From Streptomyces sp. WAC 04229 (GTDB taxonomy: Bacteria; Actinomycetota; Actinomycetes; Streptomycetales; Streptomycetaceae): 36,315 bases of DNA. Below the pieces are notes generated by a model that searched no databases, was not told where the DNA came from, and saw nothing but the letters and a program-made list of their open reading frames with translations. The stretch spans positions 1 through 36,315 of the forward strand of contig NZ_QHJH01000067.1 of NCBI RefSeq assembly GCF_003947455.1. The letters are read 5' to 3'. Below, in pieces: positions 18,311 through 26,767 of this stretch. Made by a program: the position numbers and the translations under genes. Numbering within the stretch: position 1 is the stretch's first letter; the number at the start of each line of letters is the position of its first letter.

Positions 18311-20811
18311 GCCTCCACCTCCTTGGGGGCCTCACCGGCGGACGTCGCCGGACCGATGCGGACGAGGGACCCGGGCAGCACCCCGGCGTCGGAGGCGACG
18401 CCCGTGCCTGCCGAGTTCAGCGGGAGCCAGACCACCCGGTCGGGCATCTCGGTGACCTGGAGCGGGAGGGCGACGGCCCCGGCGGGTCCGGTCACGGCCA
18501 GCAGGTCGCCGTCCTTGACGCCGGCCTCCGCGGCCGTGGCGGCCGACACGCGCGCGTGCGCGGCGTGCCGGGTGCCGGCCAGCGCCTCGTCGCCCACCTG
18601 GAGCAGGCCCTGGTCGAGCAGCAGCCGGTGCCCGGCCAGGACGGCCTCACCGGCGGCCGGGCGCGGCAGCGCGCTCGCGGTCTGCAGCGGCTCGCCGGCC
18701 CGCGGCCCGTCCCAGGCGCCGAGCCGGTCGATCTCCGCGCGTGTGGTGCGCAGATCCGGCAGGCCGAGGTGGACGTCCATGGCGTCGGCCAGCATCTGCA
18801 GGACGCGGCCGTCGGTGGGCGCGAGGCGGCGGGTCATCTGGTCGGGCTTGAGCGCCGCCTCGAAGAAGCGCACCCGGCCCTCCCAGTTGAGGAAGGTGCC
18901 CGGCTTCTCGGCGACCGCGGCGACGGGCAGGACCACGTCGGCGCGTTCGGTGACCTCGCTGGGCCGCAGCTCGAGCGACACCACGAAACCGGCCTCGTCG
19001 AGCGCCGCACGCGCGCGTGCCGGGTCGGGCAGGTCGGCGACCTCCACGCCCGCCACCAGCAGCGCCTGGAGTTCGCCCCGGGCCGCGGCCTCGACGATCT
19101 CACCGGTGTCCCGGCCGAAGCGGTGCGGCAGGTCGGCCAGGCCCCAGACCGCGGCGACCTCCTCACGCGCGCGCGGGTCGGTCGCCGGACGGCCGCCGGG
19201 CAGCAGCGACGGCAGCGCACCCGCCTCGATCGCGCCGCGCTCCCCGGCCCGGCGCGGGATCCACACCAGCCGGGCGCCGGTCGCGGCGGCGGTCCGTACG
19301 GCGGAGGTCAGCCCCCCGGGCACGGAGGCCAGCCGTTCGCCGACGACGATCACGGAGCCCTCGGCGCGCAGCGCCTCGGCCGCCTGGCCGCCGCCGTCCT
19401 CCAGTCCGACGCCGCTCGCGAGGGCGTCCAGCCACTCGGTCTCGGTGCCGGGAGCGGCGGGAAGCAGCGTGCCGCCTGCCTTCTCCAGGCCCCGGGTGGC
19501 GTGCGTGGCCAGCGAGAAGACCTTCTGCCCGTGCCCCCGCCAGGCCTTCCGCAGCCGCAGGAAGACGCCGGGCGCCTCCTCCTCGGCCTCGAATCCGACC
19601 AGCAGGACGGCGGGCGCCTTCTCCAGCGAGGTGTAGGTGACGCCCGTACCGTCCAGGTCGCGGCCGCGCCCGGCGACCCGGGCGGCCAGGAAATCGGCCT
19701 CCTCGGCGCTGTGCACGCGCGCGCGGAAGTCGATGTCGTTGGTGTCGAGCGCCACGCGCGCGAACTTGCTGTACGTGTACGCGTCCTCGACGGTGAGCCG
19801 GCCGCCGGTCAGCACACCGGTGCGGCCCCTGGAGGCGAGCAGCCCCTGCGCGGCGATCTGCAGGGCCTCCGGCCACGAGGCCGGCTCCAGGTCGCCCTCC
19901 GCGTTGCGCACCAGGGGCGTGGTCAGCCGGTCCCGCTGCTGCGCGTACCGGAACCCGAAGCGCCCCTTGTCGCAGATCCACTCCTCGTTGACCTCGGGCT
20001 CGTTGGCCGCGAGGCGCCGCATTACCTTGCCGCGCCGGTGGTCGGTGCGGGTCGCGCAGCCGCCGGAGCAGTGCTCGCAGACCGACGGCGAGGAGATCAG
20101 GTCGAAGGGGCGGGAGCGGAACCGGTAGGCCGCCGAGGTGAGCGCGCCGACCGGGCAGATCTGGATGGTGTTGCCGGAGAAGTACGACTCGAAGGGGTCG
20201 CCCTCGCCGGTGCCGACCTGCTGGAGCGCGCCCCGCTCGATCAGCTCGATCATCGGGTCGCCGGCGATCTGGTTGGAGAACCGGGTGCAGCGGGCGCAGA
20301 GCACGCAGCGCTCCCGGTCGAGCAGCACCTGCGTGGAGATGGGCACGGGCTTCTCGTACGTCCGCTTCTTGCCCTCGAAGCGGGACTCGGACTGGCCGTG
20401 CGACATCGCCTGGTTCTGCAGCGGGCACTCGCCGCCCTTGTCGCAGACCGGGCAGTCCAGCGGGTGGTTGATGAGCAGCAGCTCCATCACCCCGTGCTGG
20501 GCCTTCTCCGCGACGGGCGAGGTGAGCTGCGTCTTGACCACCATGCCGTCGGTGCAGGTGATGGTGCAGGACGCCATGGGTTTGCGCTGGCCCTCGACCT
20601 CGACGATGCACTGCCGGCAGGCGCCGGCCGGGTCGAGGAGGGGGTGGTCGCAGAAGCGCGGGATCTCGATGCCGAGCTGTTCGGCGGCCCGGATGACCAG
20701 GGTGCCCTTGGGCACGCTGATCTCGGCGCCGTCGATCGTGAGCGACACGAGGTCCTCGGGCGGGACGGCGGCCTCTCCTCCGCCGGAGGGAGCGCTGGTG
20801 GTCACAGTCAT
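18307..20811 (-). CDS. nuoG: NADH-quinone oxidoreductase subunit G
   Basis: Largest peripheral-arm subunit, 834 aa, an electron wire of iron-sulfur clusters. It has an N-terminal [2Fe-2S] domain (Cys54, 65, 68, 82), His-Cys3 [4Fe-4S] N5 ligands (His116, Cys120, 123, 129) and a ferredoxin-type cluster (CVLCARC from 169 plus CP near 219). The additional N7 site CEHCSGGC with a distal Cys in ICDKGRF is also present. The rest is a molybdopterin-oxidoreductase-like fold with no evident Mo function, and this part is divergent and Ala/Gly-rich. The ATG overlaps the nuoF stop by 4 nt. Long open frames on the opposite strand are composition shadows. Confidence 0.97.
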   Translation of the reverse strand: MTVTTSAPSGGGEAAVPPEDLVSLTIDGAEISVPKGTLVIRAAEQLGIEIPRFCDHPLLDPAGACRQCIVEVEGQRKPMASCTITCTDGMVVKTQLTSPVAEKAQHGVMELLLINHPLDCPVCDKGGECPLQNQAMSHGQSESRFEGKKRTYEKPVPISTQVLLDRERCVLCARCTRFSNQIAGDPMIELIERGALQQVGTGEGDPFESYFSGNTIQICPVGALTSAAYRFRSRPFDLISSPSVCEHCSGGCATRTDHRRGKVMRRLAANEPEVNEEWICDKGRFGFRYAQQRDRLTTPLVRNAEGDLEPASWPEALQIAAQGLLASRGRTGVLTGGRLTVEDAYTYSKFARVALDTNDIDFRARVHSAEEADFLAARVAGRGRDLDGTGVTYTSLEKAPAVLLVGFEAEEEAPGVFLRLRKAWRGHGQKVFSLATHATRGLEKAGGTLLPAAPGTETEWLDALASGVGLEDGGGQAAEALRAEGSVIVVGERLASVPGGLTSAVRTAAATGARLVWIPRRAGERGAIEAGALPSLLPGGRPATDPRAREEVAAVWGLADLPHRFGRDTGEIVEAAARGELQALLVAGVEVADLPDPARARAALDEAGFVVSLELRPSEVTERADVVLPVAAVAEKPGTFLNWEGRVRFFEAALKPDQMTRRLAPTDGRVLQMLADAMDVHLGLPDLRTTRAEIDRLGAWDGPRAGEPLQTASALPRPAAGEAVLAGHRLLLDQGLLQVGDEALAGTRHAAHARVSAATAAEAGVKDGDLLAVTGPAGAVALPLQVTEMPDRVVWLPLNSAGTGVASDAGVLPGSLVRIGPATSAGEAPKEVEA

Positions 20812-22160
20812 GCGTTCACCTCCGTACGGTGGTCGGCCCAGGCCGTCGACCTGGCCGGGTCGAAGGGGCAGCCGCGGCCCGTGATGTGCTGCTCGTACTC
20901 CTCGCGGAAGTACTTGAGCGAGGAGAAGATCGGCGAGGCGGCGCCGTCGCCGAGGGCGCAGAAGGACTTGCCGTTGATGTTGTCGGCGATGTCGTTCAGC
21001 TTGTCGAGGTCGGACATCACGCCCTTGCCGGCCTCGATGTCGCGCAGCAACTGCACGAGCCAGTACGTGCCCTCACGGCAGGGGGTGCACTTGCCGCAGG
21101 ACTCGTGGGCGTAGAACTCGGTCCAGCGGGTGACGGCGCGCACGACGCAGGTCGTCTCGTCGAAGCACTGGAGCGCCTTGGTGCCGAGCATGGAACCCGC
21201 GGCGCCCACTCCCTCGTAGTCGAGGGGGACGTCGAGGTGCTCGTCGGTGAACATCGGCGTCGAGGAGCCGCCCGGTGTCCAGAACTTCAGCCGGTGGCCG
21301 GGCCGCATGCCGCCGCTCATGTCGAGGAGCTGGCGCAGCGTGATGCCGAGCGGGGCCTCGTACTGGCCGGGACCCGCCACGTGGCCGCTGAGCGAGTACA
21401 GCGTGAAGCCCGGGGACTTCTCGCTGCCCATCGACCTGAACCATTCCTTGCCCTTGTTGAGGATCGCGGGAACGGAAGCGATCGACTCGACGTTGTTCAC
21501 CACAGTCGGGCACGCGTAGAGGCCCGCGACGGCGGGGAAGGGGGGACGGAGCCGCGGTTGACCCCGGCGGCCTTCGAGCGAGTCGAGCAGTGCGGTCTCC
21601 TCACCGCAGATGTACGCGCCCGCGCCCGCGTGCACGGTGATGTCGAGGTCGAGTCCGCTGCCCAGGATGTTCTCGCCGAGGAAGCCGGCCGCGTAGGCCT
21701 CGCGCACGGCCTCGTGCAACCGCCGGAGTACGGGGACGACTTCACCCCGCAGGTAGATGAAGGCGTGCGACGACCTGATGGCGTAGCACGCGATGATCAT
21801 GCCCTCGATGAGGCTGTGCGGGTTCGCGAAGAGGAGCGGGATGTCCTTGCAGGTCCCGGGCTCCGATTCGTCGGCGTTGACAACAAGATAGTGAGGCTTG
21901 CCGTCACCCTGGGGGATGAACTGCCATTTCATCCCCGTCGGGAAACCGGCGCCGCCGCGTCCACGCAGACCGGACTCCTTGACGTACGCGATCAGGTCGT
22001 CCGGCGCCATCGCCAGGGCCTTGCGGAGCCCCTCGTACCCTTCGTGCCTCCGGTAGACGTCCAGAGTCCAGGACTCGTCCTCGTCCCAGAAGGCCGACAG
22101 CACGGGTGCGAGCAGCTTCTCCGGGCTGCTGCCCTTGATCTCGGCGGCCACGGTCATCAC
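20808..22160 (-). CDS. nuoF: NADH-quinone oxidoreductase subunit F (NADH/FMN site)
   Basis: NADH-oxidising subunit with FMN and the N3 [4Fe-4S] cluster, 450 aa. It shows the NADH/FMN Gly-rich segment GLRGRGGAGFPTGMKW, the flavin-binding stretch GAGAYICGEETALLDSLEG, and the cluster ligands ESCGKCTPCREGT with a later Cys (SFCALGDGA). The frame begins GTG-ATG (22160/22157). Either could initiate after the upstream GGAGGG, the GTG giving a 4-nt and the ATG a 1-nt overlap with the nuoE stop. It is the electron entry point of the complex encoded by this operon. Confidence 0.97.
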   Translation of the reverse strand: MMTVAAEIKGSSPEKLLAPVLSAFWDEDESWTLDVYRRHEGYEGLRKALAMAPDDLIAYVKESGLRGRGGAGFPTGMKWQFIPQGDGKPHYLVVNADESEPGTCKDIPLLFANPHSLIEGMIIACYAIRSSHAFIYLRGEVVPVLRRLHEAVREAYAAGFLGENILGSGLDLDITVHAGAGAYICGEETALLDSLEGRRGQPRLRPPFPAVAGLYACPTVVNNVESIASVPAILNKGKEWFRSMGSEKSPGFTLYSLSGHVAGPGQYEAPLGITLRQLLDMSGGMRPGHRLKFWTPGGSSTPMFTDEHLDVPLDYEGVGAAGSMLGTKALQCFDETTCVVRAVTRWTEFYAHESCGKCTPCREGTYWLVQLLRDIEAGKGVMSDLDKLNDIADNINGKSFCALGDGAASPIFSSLKYFREEYEQHITGRGCPFDPARSTAWADHRTEVNA

Positions 22161-23029
22161 TCACCCTCCTCGGCGGTAGGCCCTGCCGGGTTGGCGGGGT
22201 CGGACGCCGACGTGTCCTGCGGCGCGTCGTGCGAGCTGAGGTGTTCCGTCGGTGACGGCTCGTGCACGTCCCGGTCCGGCGCGGCGTCGTGCGGCCCGCC
22301 GTCCCGCGGGTGCACCACGCGCGCGGCGGACGTCTCACCCTTGGCCAGCCTCAGGCCGGCCAGGGAGGCGGGGCCCGCGCTGCCGCCGGCCGCGACGGCG
22401 CCGTCCCGCTCGTCGGGGAAGCCCGCCAGGATCCGGGCGGTCTCCTTGAAGGTGCACAGCGGCGCCCCGCGCGTGGGCGTCACCTGCCGTCCCGCGCGCA
22501 GGTCGTCGACGAGGGCACGGGCACTGGCCGGGGTCTGGTCGTCGAAGAACTCCCAGTTGACCATCACGACCGGTGCGAAGTCGCAGGCCGCGTTGCACTC
22601 GATGTGCTCCAGGGTGACCTTGCCGTCCTCGGTGGTCTCGCCGTTGCCGACGCCCAGGTGCTCCTGGAGGGACTCGAAGATGGCGTCGCCGCCCATGACC
22701 GCGCACAGCGTGTTGGTGCAGACGCCGACCTGGTAGTCGCCGCTCGGCCGGCGCCGGTACATGGAGTAGAAGGTGGCGACCGCGGTGACCTCGGCGGTGG
22801 TGAGGCCCAGCACGTCCGCGCAGAACCGCATGCCGGTGCGCGTGACGTACCCCTCCTCCGCCTGCACGAGGTGCAGCAGCGGCAGGAGGGCGGACCGGGA
22901 GTCCGGGTAGCGCGCGACGACCTCGCGCGCGTCGGTCTCCAGCCGGGCCCGGACGTCGTCCGGGTAGGCGGGCGCGGGCAGCTCCGGCATGCCCAGGCTC
23001 ACGCCCCGCTCCGAAGAAGAGGTGGTCAC
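22157..23029 (-). CDS. nuoE: NADH-quinone oxidoreductase subunit E with long C-terminal tail
   Basis: Thioredoxin-fold [2Fe-2S] subunit (cluster N1a), 290 aa. Ligands are Cys104 and Cys109 (VCTNTLCAVMGG) and Cys145 and Cys149 (IECNAACDFAPV). After about residue 210 it carries an ~80-residue tail, low in hydrophobics and rich in Asp, His, Pro and Ala (for example HDAAPDRDVHEPSPTEH), probably disordered. Enteric NuoE is about 166 aa. GTG at 23029 overlaps the nuoD stop (GTGA). The frame continues open upstream, but only this start gives the family N-terminus. Confidence 0.95.
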   Translation of the reverse strand: MTTSSSERGVSLGMPELPAPAYPDDVRARLETDAREVVARYPDSRSALLPLLHLVQAEEGYVTRTGMRFCADVLGLTTAEVTAVATFYSMYRRRPSGDYQVGVCTNTLCAVMGGDAIFESLQEHLGVGNGETTEDGKVTLEHIECNAACDFAPVVMVNWEFFDDQTPASARALVDDLRAGRQVTPTRGAPLCTFKETARILAGFPDERDGAVAAGGSAGPASLAGLRLAKGETSAARVVHPRDGGPHDAAPDRDVHEPSPTEHLSSHDAPQDTSASDPANPAGPTAEEGE

Positions 23030-24348
23030 CGGTCGACGCCTCCCATCACGGGGTCGATGGAGGCCACCGCGACGATGACGTCGGCGACCTGGCCGCCCTC
23101 GCACATCGCCGCCATGGCCTGAAGGTTGGTGAAGGACGGGTCGCGGAAGTGGACCCGGAAGGGGCGGGTGCCGCCGTCGGAGACGACGTGCACCCCCAGC
23201 TCGCCCTTGGGCGACTCGACCGCCGCGTACGCCTGCCCCGGCGGCACCCGGAAGCCCTCGGTGACCAGCTTGAAGTGGTGGATCAGGGCCTCCATGGAGG
23301 TGCCCATGATCTTCTTGATGTGGTCGAGGGAGTTGCCGAGTCCGTCCGGTCCCAGGGCGAGCTGGGCGGGCCAGGCGATCTTCTTGTCGGCGACCATGAC
23401 CGGTCCCGGCTCCAGCCGGTCCAGGCACTGCTCGACGATCCTGAGCGACTGGCGCATCTCCTCCAGCCGGATCAGGAAGCGGCCGTAGGAGTCGCAGGTG
23501 TCGGCGGTCGGGACGTCGAAGTCGTACGTCTCGTAGCCGCAGTACGGCTGGCTCTTGCGCAGGTCGTGCGGCAGGCCGGTGGACCTGAGCACCGGGCCGG
23601 TGGCGCCGAGGGCCATGCAGCCGGCCAGGTCGAGGTAGCCGACGTCCTGCATGCGGCCCTTGAAGATGGGGTTCCCGGTGGCGAGCTTGTCGTACTCCGG
23701 GAGGTTCTTCTTCATCTTCTTCACCAGCTCGCGCATCTGGTCCACCGCGCCGGGCGGCAGGTCCTGGGCGAGCCCGCCGGGGCGGATGTACGCGTGGTTC
23801 ATCCGGAGGCCGGTGATCAGCTCGAAGACGTCGAGAACCAGTTCACGATCGCGGAAGCCGTAGATCATGATCGTGGTGGCGCCCAGCTCCATGCCGCCGG
23901 TGGCGATGCACACCAGGTGGGAGGAGAGCCGGTTCAGCTCCATCAGCAGGACGCGGATGATCGTGGCCCGGTCCGGGATCTGGTCCTCGATGCCGAGCAG
24001 CTTCTCGACGCCCAGGCAGTACGCCGTCTCGTTGAAGAACGGCGTCAGGTAGTCCATGCGCGTCACGAAGGTGGTGCCCTGTGTCCAGGTCCGGTACTCG
24101 AGGTTCTTCTCGATGCCGGTGTGCAGGTAGCCGATGCCGCAGCGGGCCTCGCTGACCGTCTCGCCGTCGATCTCCAGGATCAGGCGGAGCACGCCGTGCG
24201 TGGACGGGTGCTGCGGACCCATGTTGACGACGATGCGCTCGTCGTCGGCGCGGGCGGCGGACTGGACGACCTCGTCCCAGTCACCGCCGGTGACCGTGTA
24301 GACGGTGCCCTCGGTGGTCTCCCTGGGGGAGGCGTGTGAAGTGCTCAC
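23026..24348 (-). CDS. nuoD: NADH-quinone oxidoreductase subunit D
   Basis: 49-kDa-type subunit that forms the quinone site with NuoB, 440 aa. The conserved quinone-pocket loop MGPQHPSTHGVLRL (from 43) is present, with His47 and His51. Other family segments are YLHTGIEKNLEYRTW, GMELGATTIMIYGFRDRE and GELGVHVVSDGG, and the C-terminus ends near DPVMGGVDR as expected. GTG at 24348 overlaps the nuoC stop by 4 nt. Confidence 0.97.
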   Translation of the reverse strand: MSTSHASPRETTEGTVYTVTGGDWDEVVQSAARADDERIVVNMGPQHPSTHGVLRLILEIDGETVSEARCGIGYLHTGIEKNLEYRTWTQGTTFVTRMDYLTPFFNETAYCLGVEKLLGIEDQIPDRATIIRVLLMELNRLSSHLVCIATGGMELGATTIMIYGFRDRELVLDVFELITGLRMNHAYIRPGGLAQDLPPGAVDQMRELVKKMKKNLPEYDKLATGNPIFKGRMQDVGYLDLAGCMALGATGPVLRSTGLPHDLRKSQPYCGYETYDFDVPTADTCDSYGRFLIRLEEMRQSLRIVEQCLDRLEPGPVMVADKKIAWPAQLALGPDGLGNSLDHIKKIMGTSMEALIHHFKLVTEGFRVPPGQAYAAVESPKGELGVHVVSDGGTRPFRVHFRDPSFTNLQAMAAMCEGGQVADVIVAVASIDPVMGGVDR

Positions 24349-25096
24349 GAGTACGACCTCCGCTGGTCCGGAGCCGGGATCTGGGCGCCCTTGTACTCGA
24401 CGGGGATGCCGCCGAGGGGATAGTCCTTGCGCTGCGGAAAGCCCTGCCAGTCGTCCGGCATCATGATCCGCGTCAGAGCGGGGTGATCGTCGAAGACGAT
24501 GCCGAAGAAGTCGTAGGCCTCCCGCTCGTGCCAGTCGTTCGTCGGATAGACGGTGACCAGCGACGGGATGTGCGGGTCGGCGTCGGGGGCGCTGACTTCG
24601 AGGCGGATCAGCCGGTTGTGGGTGATCGAGCGCAGGTGGTACACGGCGTGCAGCTCGCGCCCCTTGTCGTGCGGGTAGTGCACGCCGCTGACGCCGGTGC
24701 ACAGCTCGAAGCGCAGGGCCGGGTCGTCGCGCAGGGTGCGGGCGACGCGGACCAGGTGCTCGCGCTCGATGTGGAAGGTCAGCTCGTCGCGGTCGACGAC
24801 CGTCTTCTCGATGGCGTTGCCGGGCAGGAGTCCCTGCTCCTCCAGCGCGCCCTCGAGTTCGTCGGCGACCTCGTCGAACCAGCCGCCGTAGGGCCTGCTC
24901 GCCGGTCCGGGGAGGCGGACGGAGCGGACCAGGCCGCCGTAGCCGGAGGTGTCGCCGCCGTTGTTGGCGCCGAACATGCCGCGCTGGACGCGGATCTCCT
25001 CGCCGCCCTGGCCGCGCTGGCCCGGCAGGTTCTCCGCGGAGAGGTCCTTCTCGGGGTTCACCCCGTTCGCGTCACCCGGGGTGTCGTTGGCGTCGC

Positions 25097-25100
<4 letters not shown>
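24345..25100 (-). CDS. nuoC: NADH-quinone oxidoreductase subunit C
   Basis: 30-kDa-type scaffold subunit of the peripheral arm, 251 aa. The family core is visible in ELCTGVSGVHYPHDKG, LEVSAPDADPHIPSLVTVYP, NDWHEREAYDFFGIVFDDHP and MPDDWQGFPQRKDYPLGG. The first ~45 residues are a polar Gly/Asn/Asp-rich leader not present in enteric proteins. It is a separate gene, not the NuoCD fusion of enterics. GTG at 25100 overlaps the nuoB stop (GTGA). Confidence 0.96.
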
Positions 25101-25651
<551 letters not shown>

Positions 25652-25663
25652 GTCAAAGGCCCC

Positions 25664-26023
25664 TCAGTCCCATTCCAGGCCGCCGCGCCGCCATACGTAC
25701 GCGTACGCGACGAAGACGGTGAGCACGAAGAGCAGCATCTCCACGAGCCCGAAAATCCCCAGGGCGTCGAAGGTGACGGCCCAGGGGTAGAGGAAGACGA
25801 TCTCGATATCGAAGATGATGAAGAGCATCGCCGTCAGGTAGTACTTGATGGGGAAGCGCCCGCCACCGGCCGGCGTGGGGGTCGGCTCGATGCCGCACTC
25901 GTAGGCCTCGAGCTTCGCCCGGTTGTACCGCTTCGGACCGATCAGCGTGGCCATGACCACGGAGAAGATCGCAAAGCCTGCCCCGAGGGCTCCCAGTACG
26001 AGGATGGGCGCATACGCGTTCAC
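25664..26023 (-). CDS. nuoA: NADH-quinone oxidoreductase subunit A (first gene of the operon)
   Basis: Small three-helix membrane subunit at the quinone-site entrance, 119 aa. The conserved cytoplasmic loop with Tyr-Glu-Cys is visible (LEAYECGIEPT), as is YYLTAMLFIIFDIEIVFLYPWAV with the acidic membrane residues. It starts with GTG at 26023, preceded by GGAG-type ribosome sites. It heads the nuo operon, downstream of the regulatory region at 26024-26767. Confidence 0.97.
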   Translation of the reverse strand: MNAYAPILVLGALGAGFAIFSVVMATLIGPKRYNRAKLEAYECGIEPTPTPAGGGRFPIKYYLTAMLFIIFDIEIVFLYPWAVTFDALGIFGLVEMLLFVLTVFVAYAYVWRRGGLEWD

Positions 26024-26130
26024 CGCTCCTCGCTCCTCTCAGTCGGCACTGACTGCTGGCGGTTGCACTGGACTCACAGCCGCCCCAACAGCCCCACGAG
26101 CCCCGCTCGTCCCGGCGAAGATCGCGAACA

Positions 26131-26146
26131 TGTGAAGCAGGTCACA
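26131..26146. promoter_or_regulatory. Rex/Crp-type operator upstream of nuoA
   Basis: TGTGAAGCAGGTCACA is a perfect TGTGA-N6-TCACA palindrome (classical Crp site). It also differs by one base from the Rex operator core TGTGAA-N4-TTCACA, with an A before and an A after it extending the match. It lies 108 bp upstream of the nuoA start and just downstream of the candidate -10 at 26163-26168, a position suited to repression. Rex is the NADH/NAD-sensing repressor of respiratory genes in Streptomyces, which makes Rex the more natural reader, but the sequence alone cannot separate it from Crp. Confidence 0.7.
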
Positions 26147-26162
26147 AGCCCAACTGCCTCGC

Positions 26163-26168
26163 ATCCTA
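26163..26168 (-). promoter_or_regulatory. Candidate -10 element of the nuo promoter
   Basis: On the minus strand this reads TAGGAT, a good match to the streptomycete vegetative -10 consensus (TAnnnT). The transcript would start near 26157, giving a leader of about 130 nt and placing the palindrome at 26131-26146 immediately downstream. The -35 position (TCGCAG at 18-nt spacing) is poor, so an activator or another sigma factor may be involved. Confidence 0.45.
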
Positions 26169-26181
26169 TGCCCGCCGCTCT

Positions 26182-26195
26182 GTGATCTGCGACAC
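26182..26195. promoter_or_regulatory. Crp-pattern site upstream of the nuo -10
   Basis: GTGATCTGCGACAC fits GTG-N6-G-N-CAC, the pattern I recall for Streptomyces Crp. It sits in the -35 region of the candidate nuo promoter, where an activator could compensate for the weak -35. The match is short, so chance cannot be excluded. Confidence 0.4.
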
Positions 26196-26204
26196 GGGGT
26201 ATTG

Positions 26205-26217
26205 CACAAGCTTTGTG
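26205..26217. repeat. Palindrome CACAA-GCT-TTGTG
   Basis: A perfect 5-bp inverted repeat around GCT (26205-26209 and 26213-26217), upstream of the candidate nuo promoter. Its half-sites TTGTG resemble Rex/Crp half-sites but in everted order with short spacing, so it does not fit either consensus. It may be an additional operator or a chance palindrome. Confidence 0.3.
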
Positions 26218-26513
26218 ATCTCCACCACCTGACGAACGATCATGAAGTCGGATGAGCGGTGATCTTCACACAAGAAGCGTTCAGCTGATCACCAGAGGTG
26301 ACATTTTCGATCGTCGCCGCTGGCCAGAGAGGGTCACCGAGGGGCGTCTCCATATCAAGATGCTTCCCTTGCATGCAAATTGGCGCTGGGCGGAGTGGCT
26401 TGATAGAGGGCGCGTTCACACGTCGGAGGGAGGGGCGGGGTGCGATGTGGACACGTGCACGCGTTCACGAGCGCCCGGGCGCGCCGAGACGCAGGCGCCG
26501 GGGTAACCGTTCC

Positions 26514-26527
26514 GTGACCTGTGCCAC
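26514..26527. promoter_or_regulatory. Crp-pattern site upstream of the NlpC/P60 gene
   Basis: GTGACCTGTGCCAC fits GTG-N6-G-N-CAC; with flanks it reads CGTGA-N6-CCACA, close to the full Crp palindrome. It is about 240 bp upstream of the chosen start of the cell-wall hydrolase gene. Crp is known to control cell-wall hydrolase genes in Streptomyces coelicolor during germination, which supports a regulatory role. Confidence 0.45.
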
Positions 26528-26553
26528 ATTCATGAGAGGTCCATGAGAACCGG

Positions 26554-26574
26554 GGTTGGCCAACTGAGCCAACC
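26554..26574 (+). repeat. Perfect 7-bp hairpin upstream of the NlpC/P60 gene
   Basis: GGTTGGC (26554-26560) and GCCAACC (26568-26574) form a perfect inverted repeat around a 7-nt loop. It is not followed by a T-tract and is far from the stop of any gene, so it is more likely an operator or a leader-RNA structure than a terminator. Confidence 0.45.
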
Positions 26575-26767
26575 AGTGGTAAGTGCGGGGCAATTCGGGC
26601 GTAATGATCAAAGACCGTGATCACAGCCCTGATATGGGCCGTCCGCAATGTCCGTTACGGCGTCAATAAAGAGCGACACGCCCGGCGTTCGGAGGCTCGA
26701 TTGAACAACTGTGGCGCAGCCCACGTTTCTTGAAGGTATGGAGGAGCTACTGATACCGGTTGTCCCT

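Larger units (their letters stand above)
26024..26767. promoter_or_regulatory. Divergent nuoA / NlpC-P60 intergenic regulatory region
   Basis: A gene-free stretch of about 744 bp, noticeably more AT-rich than the genes around it. It contains a nuo-direction -10-like element, a Rex/Crp-type palindrome, two sites fitting the Crp pattern GTG-N6-GNCAC, a CACAA-GCT-TTGTG palindrome and a perfect 7-bp hairpin, all listed separately. Short frames inside it (for example 26252-26506) lack ribosome sites and Streptomyces-like codon bias. I see no riboswitch I can name with confidence. Confidence 0.75.

Noticed and set aside
18556..21114. An 852-residue plus-strand open frame opposite nuoG
   Set aside because: NuoG is unmistakable on the minus strand. 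The antisense translation has no recognisable domain and repeats of compositionally driven residues.
26252..26506. An 84-residue plus-strand frame inside the nuoA/NlpC-P60 spacer
   Set aside because: It has no convincing ribosome site, poor third-position GC for this genome and no recognisable domain, and it sits in the AT-richer regulatory stretch.
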